In this document: piece after piece, positions 41,071 to 49,574 of the stretch
Numbering within the stretch: position 1 is the first letter of the stretch
Layout of the letters: each line of letters begins with the position of its first letter
Assembly: GCA_965208525.1 (NCBI GenBank)
Contig: OZ242340.1
Span: 372,001 to 436,000, forward strand
DNA from: VXYL01 sp965208525
GTDB taxonomy: Bacteria > Pseudomonadota > Gammaproteobacteria > Pseudomonadales > Azotimanducaceae
Direction of reading: 5' to 3'
DNA: 64,000 bases
Made by a program: the position numbers and the translations under genes
The notes under the pieces: generated by a model
Seen by the model: the letters and a program-made list of their open reading frames with translations, nothing else
Database searches by the model: none
What the model was told of the DNA's origin: nothing

Positions 41071-43957
41071 AGCCGAAGCGATAGCGCAGCTTCACCACCA
41101 TGTAGTCGACGATGGGCTCGCGCAGGGCGTCGGTGAAGAGTTCGCCGAAGTCGTAGCCGGCTTCGCGGACTAGGTTCGAGCCTCGGGTATAGACCACGAA
41201 CAGATCCGACAGAGGACCAATCTCCCAGCGATAGCGGAACTGGCCCGTGAGGCGCGAGATGGTGAAGTCCTCGTCGCCGTCCACCGGCATCTCGGCGCGC
41301 GGCACCAGCCAGTCTTCGCTTTGGGGCACTTCGAGGTAATCGAGGTCTTCGGCGTCGATGCCGGCCCATTGCAGCGTAAGGCGGATTTGGTGGCGGGCGG
41401 TGAAGAAGAAATCGGCCTTGACGATGGGCTGCACGTCCGAAGTGGAGTAGGTGGTGAACTTGCGGCCACCGCTGTGCAGCAGCCAGCCGTCGCGGCGCAT
41501 GTAGCGCACGTCGAAGTCGAGGGAGAGTCGGTCGATGGGCTTGTAGGTGATGCCGAAGTCGGAACCGTACGACCGCCCCCCGAGCTCCTCCTGATCGGCG
41601 GTGATGGTGCCGCTCCAGGAGAACGGCTTGGCGGTGTCGGTGCCGAAGCCGATCTGGGTGAAGAGGCGCCCCTTCACCTTGAACATGCCGTTGCCGCGAC
41701 TGTTGAGGTCGTCCCAGCGGGAGGGGAAGTAGTTGAGATATCCCTTCACTTCCGAGCTGTTGTTGAACATCAGCGAATGGCTGGAGAAGATGCCGAGGCG
41801 GTTGGCGAAGCCGTCGACATTGGTTTGGCCGCTGAAGAACAGCGAATTGCGAATCTGCCGGAAGCGCTTGAGGTTGGCGTAGCGGATGATGCCGTAGCGG
41901 GCGACGATGGCGTCGTTGCGGCCGATGAACCCCAAGGCGCGCATGGAAAGGTCGCGGTCGATGTAGTCGAGGGCGCCGCTGTGGATGAGGCCCCGGCGCT
42001 GGAAGAACTGGAAGTCGTTGTAGATGCCGTGACCGGTGACGGCGGCGTCGTCGCGATCGTTCGGCGGGGCGTAGCTGTACACGTACTGGCCATCCCAGCT
42101 CAGTCGCCCGCGTGGCGACAGCGCGTGGGCGTCGATGCCGTGAACGATGGCGGGGTCGCGCTCGCCGGGTAGGTTCACCATCGTGCCCATGTAGCCGATC
42201 GAGCGGCGGCCGGAACCCGTCTGCTCGTAGAGCGCCCGGACGACGCCGAAGTCACGGCCCTCGCCTTCCCACTCGACTTCGGCGCCCGATTCGTCCGTTC
42301 CGCGCAGGACGACGTCGTCTTCCATCGCGCCGAGCACGCCGAAGCGAAGGCCGGCGGCTTGGCCCACGAGCTTCGCGGCACCGAGAAGGTCAGTCGGCCG
42401 GCTGCGCTCGACCCCGCTCACCTCGATCCCGTCTGGAACGTCGTTGACGAGCTGCCGTGGTGCACCGCCGATGCGGCGGGTGTTGATCAGGGTGGTGGGC
42501 TCAGGCGTGAAGGTGGAGGGCGTGGCACGGGCGCCGCTGCCTTGCGGGCCGCGGTAGCGGTTCACGTCTGCCCGCGGTGAGGTGAAGAAGACCTCATTGC
42601 CTTCCAGGAAGAACTGGCGTTTCTCCGGGAAGAAGGTCTCGTAGGCCGTGAGATTCACCACCACGTCGTCGGACTCGACCGCGCCGAAGTCGGGGTTCAG
42701 GGTGGCCGTGAGCTGGAGGTTTGGCGACGGGCGGTAGGCGAAGTCCACGCCGACCCGTGCGCGCTGATCCTCGGCGAGCTGATCCACGGTGCCGGACATG
42801 TACGGGAACGCCGCGATCTGTCGGGTGGGCTGCACGCCCGGAAGGGTGACCGGCTGCAGACCGGAGATGAAGCGGCCGCCAGTGCGCGGCAGCGCCGGCC
42901 AGCTCCACGTCTCGTCGAGATGCGCCACTTGGCGCTTGAGCCAGAAGCCCATTTCGCGCTCGCCTTCGCCATGCGGCATCGCCATCATGGACCAGGGCAG
43001 GAACATCTCGGCGCTCCAGCCGGTGTCCGTCAGTGCGGTGGCCGCTTCCCAAGGGCCATCCCATTGCTCGGTCATGGTGTATTCCGGCAGCACCTTGCCG
43101 TCCTGCAGCGAGCCGCCGAGATTCACCATGAACCAGTAGCCGTAGAGGCCGTCGCCGCTGGTGTCGAGGGCAACACCGAACTGGTCGCGGTTGATGTACT
43201 GGTCACGCGCGGACAGCCGGGTAATGAGGGTGTCTGGCGGCTGCTCCATCACCGCCGAGACGTAGAGCCCCCTGTCGGTGTAGAAGAAGCGGCTGACGGT
43301 GGCGTAGGAAGTCTCGGCCAGGGTGTCGGGCTCGCTCACGAGCATGTTGTCGTAGCTCGCGACGCCTTGCCACTCGATCTCGTCCACGTTGCCGTCGAGG
43401 CGAATGTCGGCGTCGTTGATGTAGGCGACGTTGACGGCGCCTTCCTCGTCGCCCCGGACGTTGAGCCTGAGGCGCCAGTCGGACTCAGCGACGGCAGCGG
43501 TCTCGGCATCGGGCAAAGCCGCGGGCGCCGGGTCGGCCGCCGGCATCTCAACGGGCGCCGCGGGTGCCGGTTCCGGTTCTGCCGCCGCGACCCGTGGCGT
43601 CTCGTCCTCGCAGCGACATTCTTCGGCAATGACCGGCGCCGAGGCCCCTGCAAGATACCAAGCCCCAAACCCGGCGCCCTGGGCACGGGTGACGAGCGCC
43701 CGTGCCGCCGCCTCGTCCAAGGCCGGCGACATCAGCCGGTGGAACACCTGCCCATCCAGCCGAACCTGAACGATCCGGCAGTCGACTCCCAGCGCGGCCG
43801 AAACCCGCGCCTTGGCCGTGTCGGCAAAGTGCGGTGTCAGCCAACTGCCAAACACAACCGCGCCACGCTCGGCCCCCGCCGCACCCTGCGCCGAAACCGC
43901 AAGCGCACAGGCAACCAAGCCGCGAAACGCGACACTTCTGACAAGGCGGGAGAGCAT
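41066..43957 (-). CDS. SPOR-CBM9-DUF5916 outer-membrane protein
   Basis: 963 residues, exported. Signal-like N-terminus (MLSRLVRSVAFRGLVACALA...). Residues about 28-105 resemble a SPOR domain (GAVVFGSWLTPHFADTAKAR, FHRLMSPALDEAAARALVTRA) that could bind denuded peptidoglycan. A linker rich in Ala/Pro/Glu follows, then a CBM9-like domain (about 200-390; NDADIRLDGNVDEIEWQGVA, SAEMFLPWSMM) and the long beta-strand region of the DUF5916 family (PNLQLTATLNPDFGAVESDD, FFPEKRQFFLEGNEVFF), ending YRFGS. Probably a beta-barrel in the outer membrane. ATG at 43955-43957 chosen for the leader. It diverges from nuoG, and its stop lies in an inverted-repeat arm. Confidence 0.8.
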   Translation of the reverse strand: MLSRLVRSVAFRGLVACALAVSAQGAAGAERGAVVFGSWLTPHFADTAKARVSAALGVDCRIVQVRLDGQVFHRLMSPALDEAAARALVTRAQGAGFGAWYLAGASAPVIAEECRCEDETPRVAAAEPEPAPAAPVEMPAADPAPAALPDAETAAVAESDWRLRLNVRGDEEGAVNVAYINDADIRLDGNVDEIEWQGVASYDNMLVSEPDTLAETSYATVSRFFYTDRGLYVSAVMEQPPDTLITRLSARDQYINRDQFGVALDTSGDGLYGYWFMVNLGGSLQDGKVLPEYTMTEQWDGPWEAATALTDTGWSAEMFLPWSMMAMPHGEGEREMGFWLKRQVAHLDETWSWPALPRTGGRFISGLQPVTLPGVQPTRQIAAFPYMSGTVDQLAEDQRARVGVDFAYRPSPNLQLTATLNPDFGAVESDDVVVNLTAYETFFPEKRQFFLEGNEVFFTSPRADVNRYRGPQGSGARATPSTFTPEPTTLINTRRIGGAPRQLVNDVPDGIEVSGVERSRPTDLLGAAKLVGQAAGLRFGVLGAMEDDVVLRGTDESGAEVEWEGEGRDFGVVRALYEQTGSGRRSIGYMGTMVNLPGERDPAIVHGIDAHALSPRGRLSWDGQYVYSYAPPNDRDDAAVTGHGIYNDFQFFQRRGLIHSGALDYIDRDLSMRALGFIGRNDAIVARYGIIRYANLKRFRQIRNSLFFSGQTNVDGFANRLGIFSSHSLMFNNSSEVKGYLNYFPSRWDDLNSRGNGMFKVKGRLFTQIGFGTDTAKPFSWSGTITADQEELGGRSYGSDFGITYKPIDRLSLDFDVRYMRRDGWLLHSGGRKFTTYSTSDVQPIVKADFFFTARHQIRLTLQWAGIDAEDLDYLEVPQSEDWLVPRAEMPVDGDEDFTISRLTGQFRYRWEIGPLSDLFVVYTRGSNLVREAGYDFGELFTDALREPIVDYMVVKLRYRFGS

Positions 43958-44181
43958 TGAGCGCGCAAGCGTACTCGAAAACCCGCATGCAACGCTAGGA
44001 GGTGCGGTCACTCCCCGGACCCACCGATCTCGAAGCCGGCTCAAACGCAATGCCGCAAGAAAAGCGGCCCCGTTCCTTGCGCCATGTGGCGCTATGGCGG
44101 TATGGTTCGCGCCGCGTTTTTGTGGCGTTTTCCGCTCTGGGCGCGGGCGAGCTTGAGGGACTGTCAGGGGCAAGCGGGCGG

Positions 44182-46905
44182 ATGGCGTCAGTCAACATCG
44201 ATGGTGCGCAGTACGAGCTGAAGGACGGTGACAACCTCCTGCAGGCGGTGCTGTCCGAGCGCTTGGACCTTCCTTATTTCTGCTGGCATCCAGCGATGGG
44301 TTCGGTGGGCTCGTGCCGCCTGTGCGCGGTCATCGAATACGCCGACGAGAACGACGAGCGCGGTCGTCTGCAGATGGCCTGCATGATGCCGGTGCGCGAC
44401 GGCATGCGGGTGTCCGTCCAGGCACCATTCGCGTCCGAGTTCCGCAAGCAGGTGATCGAGTGGCTGATGGAGAACCATCCCCACGATTGCCCGGTCTGTG
44501 AGGAAGGCGGCGAATGCCATTTGCAGGACATGACCGTGATGACCGGTCATTCCATGCGCCGCTACCGGGGTGCCAAACGCACCTGGCGCAACCAGTATCT
44601 CGGCCCCTTCATCGGCCACGAGATGAACCGTTGCATCACCTGCTACCGCTGCGTGCGCTACTACCGCGACTACGCCGGCGGCACGGATCTCGATGCCTTC
44701 GGCTCCCGTGCGCGCATGTTCTTCGGGCGCGAAGAGGACGGCGTGCTCGAGAGCGAATTCGCCGGCAATCTGGTGGAGGTGTGCCCGACGGGCGTGTTCA
44801 CCGACAAGCCCTTCTCCAAGCACTACACCCGCAAGTGGGACCTGCAATCGGCACCCTCCGTGTGCGCCGGCTGCGCGGTCGGCTGCAACACCTTTCCCGC
44901 CGAGCGCTACGGCTTGCTCAAGCGCGTCCACAACCGCTACCACGGCGAGCTGAACGGCTACTTCCTATGCGACCGCGGACGCTACGGCTCGCACTTCGTC
45001 AACAGCGACCGCCGCATCCGCCGGCCCGGACTGCACGATGCCGAGGCCGACGTCTTCGATGCGGTGGACGCCGACAACGCCGTGGCCGAGCTTGCCAAGC
45101 GGCTCGGCGATGCCGGCGGCGACCTCATCGGCATCGGCTCGCCGCGGGCGTCGCTCGAAGCCAACTTCGCCTTGAAGCAACTGGTGGGCGAGGCGAACTT
45201 CTGCCCAGGCCTTGCCGATGACGAGGCCGCGGCGCTTGCCACCGCTCTTGAGGTTTATCGCGACGGCAACGTCGACGCCCCCACCCTAAAGGAAATCGAG
45301 GCCGCCGACGCCGTGCTGGTGCTGGGCGAGGACATCTCCAACACCGCCGCGCGCATGGCCCTGGCGGTGCGTCAAGCCGGACGCGCCATCACCTTCGACA
45401 TGGCTGAGGACGCCGGCATCCCAGACTGGCAAGACGCCGGCGTGCGCGGCCACGGCCAGCACGCACGCAGCCCGTTCTTCGTTGCCACAGTCGCGCCCAC
45501 GCGCATCGACGACATCGCCACCGCCACCAGCCGCGCCGCGCCGCAGGACATCGCCCGCGCCGGCTTCGCCATCGCCCACGCCATCGACAGCGCGTACGCG
45601 GACGGCGAGGATTCCGAGTTTGTCCGCGCGGCGGCAAAGGCGCTGGCCGCGGCGAAACGCCCCGTCGTCATCTCCGGCACCGAAGCGCGTGACCCAGCAA
45701 TGGTGCAGGCCGCAGCCAACATCGCTTGGGCGCTCAAGGGCCAGGGCGCCGATGCCAAGCTCGCGCTGATCGCCCCGGAGGCAAACAGCTACGGCGCCGC
45801 AATGCTTGGCGGCGGGCTTTCGTTAAGCGCCGCCCTCGCCGGCATGAAGGACGGCAACGCCGCCATCGTGCTGGAGAACGACCTTTATCGCCGCGCCGCG
45901 CCCGATGCCATCGACGCAAGCCGTGCCCTTGTACTCGACGTGCTCGAAACCCCCACCGCAGAAGGCGCCAGCGCCGTGCTGCCGGCCGCTTCCTATGCCG
46001 AACAGACCGGCACGTTCGTCAACTACGAGGGTCGCGGCCAGCGCTTCTACCAGGTGTTCCGGCCCGAGGACGACATCGCGCCGAGCTGGCGCTGGCTCAG
46101 CCGCCTGGCCCGGGCCCTCGGCCGCGAGGGAGCCGCTTGGGATGACTTCAATGAACTTGCTGCCGCGTGCGCGAACGGCGCCTTCGCTGGCTTGACCAAG
46201 GTGGCACCGCCGCCGGACTATCGCGTTGAAGGCGCGAGCAAGATTCCGCGCCAGCCGCATCGCTACAGCGGCCGCACCGCCATGCGCGCCAACGTCAACA
46301 TCCACGAGCCGAAGACGACGGTGGACGACGAGACGCCGTTCTCGTGGTCCATGGAAGGCCAAAACCTCGGCCAACAAGACGGCGCCACCGTACCGTATGT
46401 GTGGACCCCGGGCTGGAACTCGAACCAGTCGGTGTTCAAGTTCCAGCAGGAAGTGAACGGCGCGCTGGCCGGTGGCGACCCCGGCGTGCGGCTGTTGTCT
46501 TCGAAGGACTCCGTCGATGCGCTCGCGGAGCGCTTCCGCGCGCCCCCGGCACAGGCCGCCACCAATGGCGCACTCGTCGCTGCCCGCATCACGCACACGT
46601 TCGGGGGCGATGAGCTTTCCGCAGCGTCGCCGCCGATTCAGGAACGGACGCCCGCGGCCCATGCCGTGTTAAACCCTGGGGACGCCCGCCAGCTCGGAAT
46701 CTCCGCTGGGGATGGCGCGAAAGTGAGCGGTTGGGATGCGAGCGTGGCGGTTCGCATCGATGCCGGGGTTCCACAAGGCGTCGTTGCGCTGGCGCAAGGG
46801 CTGCCGGACACGCCGCCACTGATGGCGGCCACGGCAACGCTTGAGCGCGACCCAGACTACGAGCCGCCGCGAAGGCCCGAAACCGACGTGATCGCCAGGG
46901 GTTAG
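44182..46905 (+). CDS. nuoG: NADH-quinone oxidoreductase subunit G
   Basis: Peripheral-arm iron-sulfur subunit of complex I, 907 residues. The N-terminal 2Fe-2S domain (FCWHPAMGSVGSCRLCAV), the His-Cys3 cluster (HPHDCPVCEEGGECHLQDM), the 4Fe-4S NRCITCYRCVRYYRD region and the molybdopterin-family fold beginning APSVCAGCAVGCNTF are in order. I choose ATG 44182 (MASVNIDGAQYELKDGDN), since the preceding 60 codons look non-coding. It is the first gene of this nuo cluster; nuoA-F is not upstream, where the divergent DUF5916 gene lies. 209 bp separates it from the probable nuoH start. Confidence 0.96.
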   Translation: MASVNIDGAQYELKDGDNLLQAVLSERLDLPYFCWHPAMGSVGSCRLCAVIEYADENDERGRLQMACMMPVRDGMRVSVQAPFASEFRKQVIEWLMENHPHDCPVCEEGGECHLQDMTVMTGHSMRRYRGAKRTWRNQYLGPFIGHEMNRCITCYRCVRYYRDYAGGTDLDAFGSRARMFFGREEDGVLESEFAGNLVEVCPTGVFTDKPFSKHYTRKWDLQSAPSVCAGCAVGCNTFPAERYGLLKRVHNRYHGELNGYFLCDRGRYGSHFVNSDRRIRRPGLHDAEADVFDAVDADNAVAELAKRLGDAGGDLIGIGSPRASLEANFALKQLVGEANFCPGLADDEAAALATALEVYRDGNVDAPTLKEIEAADAVLVLGEDISNTAARMALAVRQAGRAITFDMAEDAGIPDWQDAGVRGHGQHARSPFFVATVAPTRIDDIATATSRAAPQDIARAGFAIAHAIDSAYADGEDSEFVRAAAKALAAAKRPVVISGTEARDPAMVQAAANIAWALKGQGADAKLALIAPEANSYGAAMLGGGLSLSAALAGMKDGNAAIVLENDLYRRAAPDAIDASRALVLDVLETPTAEGASAVLPAASYAEQTGTFVNYEGRGQRFYQVFRPEDDIAPSWRWLSRLARALGREGAAWDDFNELAAACANGAFAGLTKVAPPPDYRVEGASKIPRQPHRYSGRTAMRANVNIHEPKTTVDDETPFSWSMEGQNLGQQDGATVPYVWTPGWNSNQSVFKFQQEVNGALAGGDPGVRLLSSKDSVDALAERFRAPPAQAATNGALVAARITHTFGGDELSAASPPIQERTPAAHAVLNPGDARQLGISAGDGAKVSGWDASVAVRIDAGVPQGVVALAQGLPDTPPLMAATATLERDPDYEPPRRPETDVIARG

Positions 46906-46942
46906 CGGCTTGTTGGATTTGGCGATGCAGGGAGACCTTTGT

Positions 46943-47038
46943 GAGGGCGTCTCGCCTACGCGCCGCAGGGCGCGTTCGGTCTGCTTGCCGCACCCAGTAA
47001 CGCGTGCCTTCGCACGCCAGGGAGGGCCAGACGCCCTC
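46943..47038. repeat. Inverted-repeat element in the nuoG-nuoH gap
   Basis: GAGGGCGTCTCGCC at 46943-46956 and GGCCAGACGCCCTC at 47025-47038 are complementary at 13 of 14 positions, with further palindromic pieces between (GCGCCGCAGGGCGCG). The same arm sequence bounds the element at 60106-60224. All other adjacent nuo genes overlap or lie within about 50 bp, so this looks like an insertion. Confidence 0.8.
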
Positions 47039-47165
47039 CTTTCGGGCCCCGTCTTTTCGGCGGCAAGACCTAAGCTGAACCTGCGCTAGAAATCGACGAA
47101 CGAGAGAAGCCACAATCAGCATCTTTGGGTTCGACATCAGTTGGAGTTACCTGCTCATCCTGCCG

Positions 47166-48092
47166 GTGGCGATAGGGGCGTTGGTGGCTGCGCTCTTCCT
47201 CGTTTGGTGGGAGCGACGCCTGCTCGGCTGGTGGCAGGATCGGCTCGGCCCGAACCGCGTCGGCTGGTTCGGCGTGCTGCAGGCGGTGGCAGACGCCATC
47301 AAGCTCCTCACCAAGGACGACTGGGTGCCGCCGTTCGGCGACCGCGCCTTCTTCGTGTTGGCGCCGGCGGTAGTGGCCGGGGCCATGCCGATGGCACTGG
47401 CGGTGATTCCGCTCGCGCCGGACTGGTGGATCGTCGACGTCAACATCGCGCTCCTGTGGTTCCTCGCCATGTCGTCGCTGGCGGTCTATGGCGTGCTCTT
47501 GGCTGGGTTTGCGAGCAACAACAAGTACGCCTTGTTGGGCTCGCTCCGGGCAGCGGCGCAAATGGTGACCTACGAGGTGTTCATGGGACTGTCGATCATG
47601 GGCGTGGTGATCCACGCCGGGTCGTTCAGCCTCGTGGACATCGTCGAGGCGCAGGACGATCTTTGGTTCGTCGTGCCGCAGTTCGTCGGCTTTCTCATCT
47701 TCATGATCGCGGGGCTCGCCGAGTCGCACCGCCTGCCGTTCGACCTACCGGAAGCCGAACACGAACTCACCGCCGGCTTTCACACCGAATACTCCGGCAT
47801 GAAGTTCGCTCTCATCATGGCGGCCGAGTACGTCGCGCTGATCGTCACCTCCTGCATGATTGCGCTGCTCTTCTTCGGCGGCTGGAAGGTGCCGGCGTTG
47901 CTCGGCTTTCTCGACTTCCTGCCGCCGGTCGTCTGGTTCGGTGCCAAGGTGTTCGTCTTCATCAACTTCTTCATCCTGCTGCGGGCGGCCATTCCGCGTC
48001 CGCGCTACGACCAGCTCATGGGCTACGGCTGGAAGCTGCTGCTGCCGCTGTCGCTCGTGAATCTCCTGGTCACCGGCGCGCTGTCGCTGTAG
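47166..48092 (+). CDS. nuoH: NADH-quinone oxidoreductase subunit H
   Basis: Membrane-arm subunit at the quinone site. WWERRLLGWWQDRLGPNRVGW, KLLTKDDW, ASNNKYALLGSLRAAAQMVTYEVF, GLAESHRLPFDLPEAEHEL and RAAIPRPRYDQLMGYGWK are textbook. 47166 (GTG) is the first canonical start, but it leaves only half of helix 1. In-frame coding continues upstream through ISWSYLLILP, giving a complete helix. A Shine-Dalgarno (GAGAGAAG, 47102-47109) precedes an ATC at 47115 by five bases, so true translation may begin at 47115 on a non-canonical ATC. Eight helices expected. Confidence 0.94.
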   Translation: MAIGALVAALFLVWWERRLLGWWQDRLGPNRVGWFGVLQAVADAIKLLTKDDWVPPFGDRAFFVLAPAVVAGAMPMALAVIPLAPDWWIVDVNIALLWFLAMSSLAVYGVLLAGFASNNKYALLGSLRAAAQMVTYEVFMGLSIMGVVIHAGSFSLVDIVEAQDDLWFVVPQFVGFLIFMIAGLAESHRLPFDLPEAEHELTAGFHTEYSGMKFALIMAAEYVALIVTSCMIALLFFGGWKVPALLGFLDFLPPVVWFGAKVFVFINFFILLRAAIPRPRYDQLMGYGWKLLLPLSLVNLLVTGALSL

Positions 48093-48107
48093 GCGGAGGG
48101 CAAGGCC

Positions 48108-48626
48108 ATGCTGAGCCAGATTCGCACCCTCTGGACCATTGTCCAGCACACCTTCATGCGCAACGAGACGGTGCAGTATCCCGAAGAGATGCCGTACCAG
48201 GCACCGCGCTACCGGGGCCGCATCGTCCTCACCCGCGACCCGGACGGCGAGGAGCGCTGCGTCGCCTGCAACTTGTGCGCGGTGGCTTGCCCCGTCGACT
48301 GCATCGCCTTGCAGAAGACCGAACGCGAGGAAGACGGGCGCTGGTACCCGGAGTTCTTCCGCATCAACTTCTCCCGCTGCATCATGTGCGGCATGTGCGA
48401 GGAAGCCTGCCCCACCTACGCCATCCAGCTCACGCCAGACTTTGAGCTGTGCGAATACGACCGCGACAACATGGTCTACGAGAAGGAACACCTCTTGATC
48501 TCCGGCCCCGGCAAGTATCCCGACTACAGCTTCTGGAACGTCGCCGGCAAGGCCATCGCCGGCAAGGACAAGGGCGAGGCAGAGCGCGAGGCGCCGCCCA
48601 CGGACGTTCGGAGCCTGCTGCCGTAG
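48108..48626 (+). CDS. nuoI: NADH-quinone oxidoreductase subunit I
   Basis: 172-residue ferredoxin-type subunit with two 4Fe-4S motifs, CVACNLCAVACPVDC and CIMCGMCEEACPTYA, carrying electrons to the last cluster before quinone. Starts 15 bp after nuoH with GGAGGGCAAGGCC as ribosome-binding site. The C-terminal tail (KDKGEAEREAPPTDV) is charged. Normal order nuoH-I-J. Confidence 0.97.
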   Translation: MLSQIRTLWTIVQHTFMRNETVQYPEEMPYQAPRYRGRIVLTRDPDGEERCVACNLCAVACPVDCIALQKTEREEDGRWYPEFFRINFSRCIMCGMCEEACPTYAIQLTPDFELCEYDRDNMVYEKEHLLISGPGKYPDYSFWNVAGKAIAGKDKGEAEREAPPTDVRSLLP

Positions 48627-48675
48627 TGCAGCGGCGCGTGGGTTGGCAGTCGCTGAGACTCGCTGGGAGTAACGG

Positions 48676-49263
48676 GTGGTGATGGAAACCGCGATCTTCT
48701 ACATCGCAGCGCTGGTTGCGGCGCTCGCCACCTTGCGGGTCGTCACGCACGTCAATGCCTCCCACGCGCTCATCTATCTCGTGGTCTCGCTGCTGGCCGT
48801 GGCCGTCATCTTCTTCCTGCTCGGGGCGCCTTTCGCCGCCGCGCTCGAAGTGGTGGTCTATGCCGGCGCCATCGTCGTGCTGTTCCTGTTCGTCGTGATG
48901 ATGCTGAATCTCGGCCGCACCTCCGTGGAACGGGAGCGAGGCTGGCTGCGCCCCGGCATGTGGATTGGCCCGGCCGTGCTGGCTTCGGTGCTGCTCGTGT
49001 CGTTCGTGTTCGTCTTCTGGGGCGCGGACGCCAAGACCTCCGGCGAGATGGTGGGGCCGCGCGCCGTGGGCATTGCGCTCTTTGGCCCCTACATCATCGC
49101 CGTGGAACTGGCCGGTTTCCTGCTGCTCGCCGCCTTGGTGGGCGCATGGCATCTCGGCCGCCGCTATCTGGAGGAACGCCGGGGCGCGGACGACTTCCCG
49201 GAGGAGGAGGGCGCTGGCTCCGAGGAGGCCGCACCCGAAGCCTCTGCAGAGGGCAATGCCTGA
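48676..49263 (+). CDS. nuoJ: NADH-quinone oxidoreductase subunit J
   Basis: Membrane subunit with five helices; ALEVVVYAGAIVVLFLFVVMMLNL is the family helix with the pi-bulge region. GTG at 48676 has the better spacing from GGAG (48666-48669); ATG at 48682 is an alternative. The C-terminus is an acidic tail (EEEGAGSEEAAPEA), longer than usual. Its stop overlaps the nuoK ATG (TGATG). Confidence 0.95.
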   Translation: MVMETAIFYIAALVAALATLRVVTHVNASHALIYLVVSLLAVAVIFFLLGAPFAAALEVVVYAGAIVVLFLFVVMMLNLGRTSVERERGWLRPGMWIGPAVLASVLLVSFVFVFWGADAKTSGEMVGPRAVGIALFGPYIIAVELAGFLLLAALVGAWHLGRRYLEERRGADDFPEEEGAGSEEAAPEASAEGNA

Positions 49264-49574
49264 TGCCCGTCGCCGTTCCCATCGAGCATGTGCTGGCGCT
49301 GGCGGGACTGTTGTTCCTGCTCGGCCTCATTGGCGTGTTGGTTCGACGCAACGTCATGTTCCTGCTGATGTCGCTGGAAGTGATGATGAACGCCGCCGGC
49401 CTCGCCTTCGTTGCCGCCGGCGCCCGCTGGGCCGCGCCCGACGGCCAGATCATGTTCATGTTCATCCTGGCCCTCGCCGCCGCTGAGGTGGCGGTCGCAC
49501 TCGGCATCGTCGTGCAGCTCGCACGCCGCTTCGAATCCCTAGACGTCGACAACGCCGACGAGATGTACGGCTGA
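49263..49574 (+). CDS. nuoK: NADH-quinone oxidoreductase subunit K
   Basis: 103 residues, three helices, MrpC-like. Contains the proton-path acidic residues in LLMSLEVMMNAAGLAF (Glu36 type) and LALAAAEVAVALGIVVQL (Glu72 type). Overlaps nuoJ and nuoL by TGATG junctions, so translation is coupled. Confidence 0.96.
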   Translation: MPVAVPIEHVLALAGLLFLLGLIGVLVRRNVMFLLMSLEVMMNAAGLAFVAAGARWAAPDGQIMFMFILALAAAEVAVALGIVVQLARRFESLDVDNADEMYG

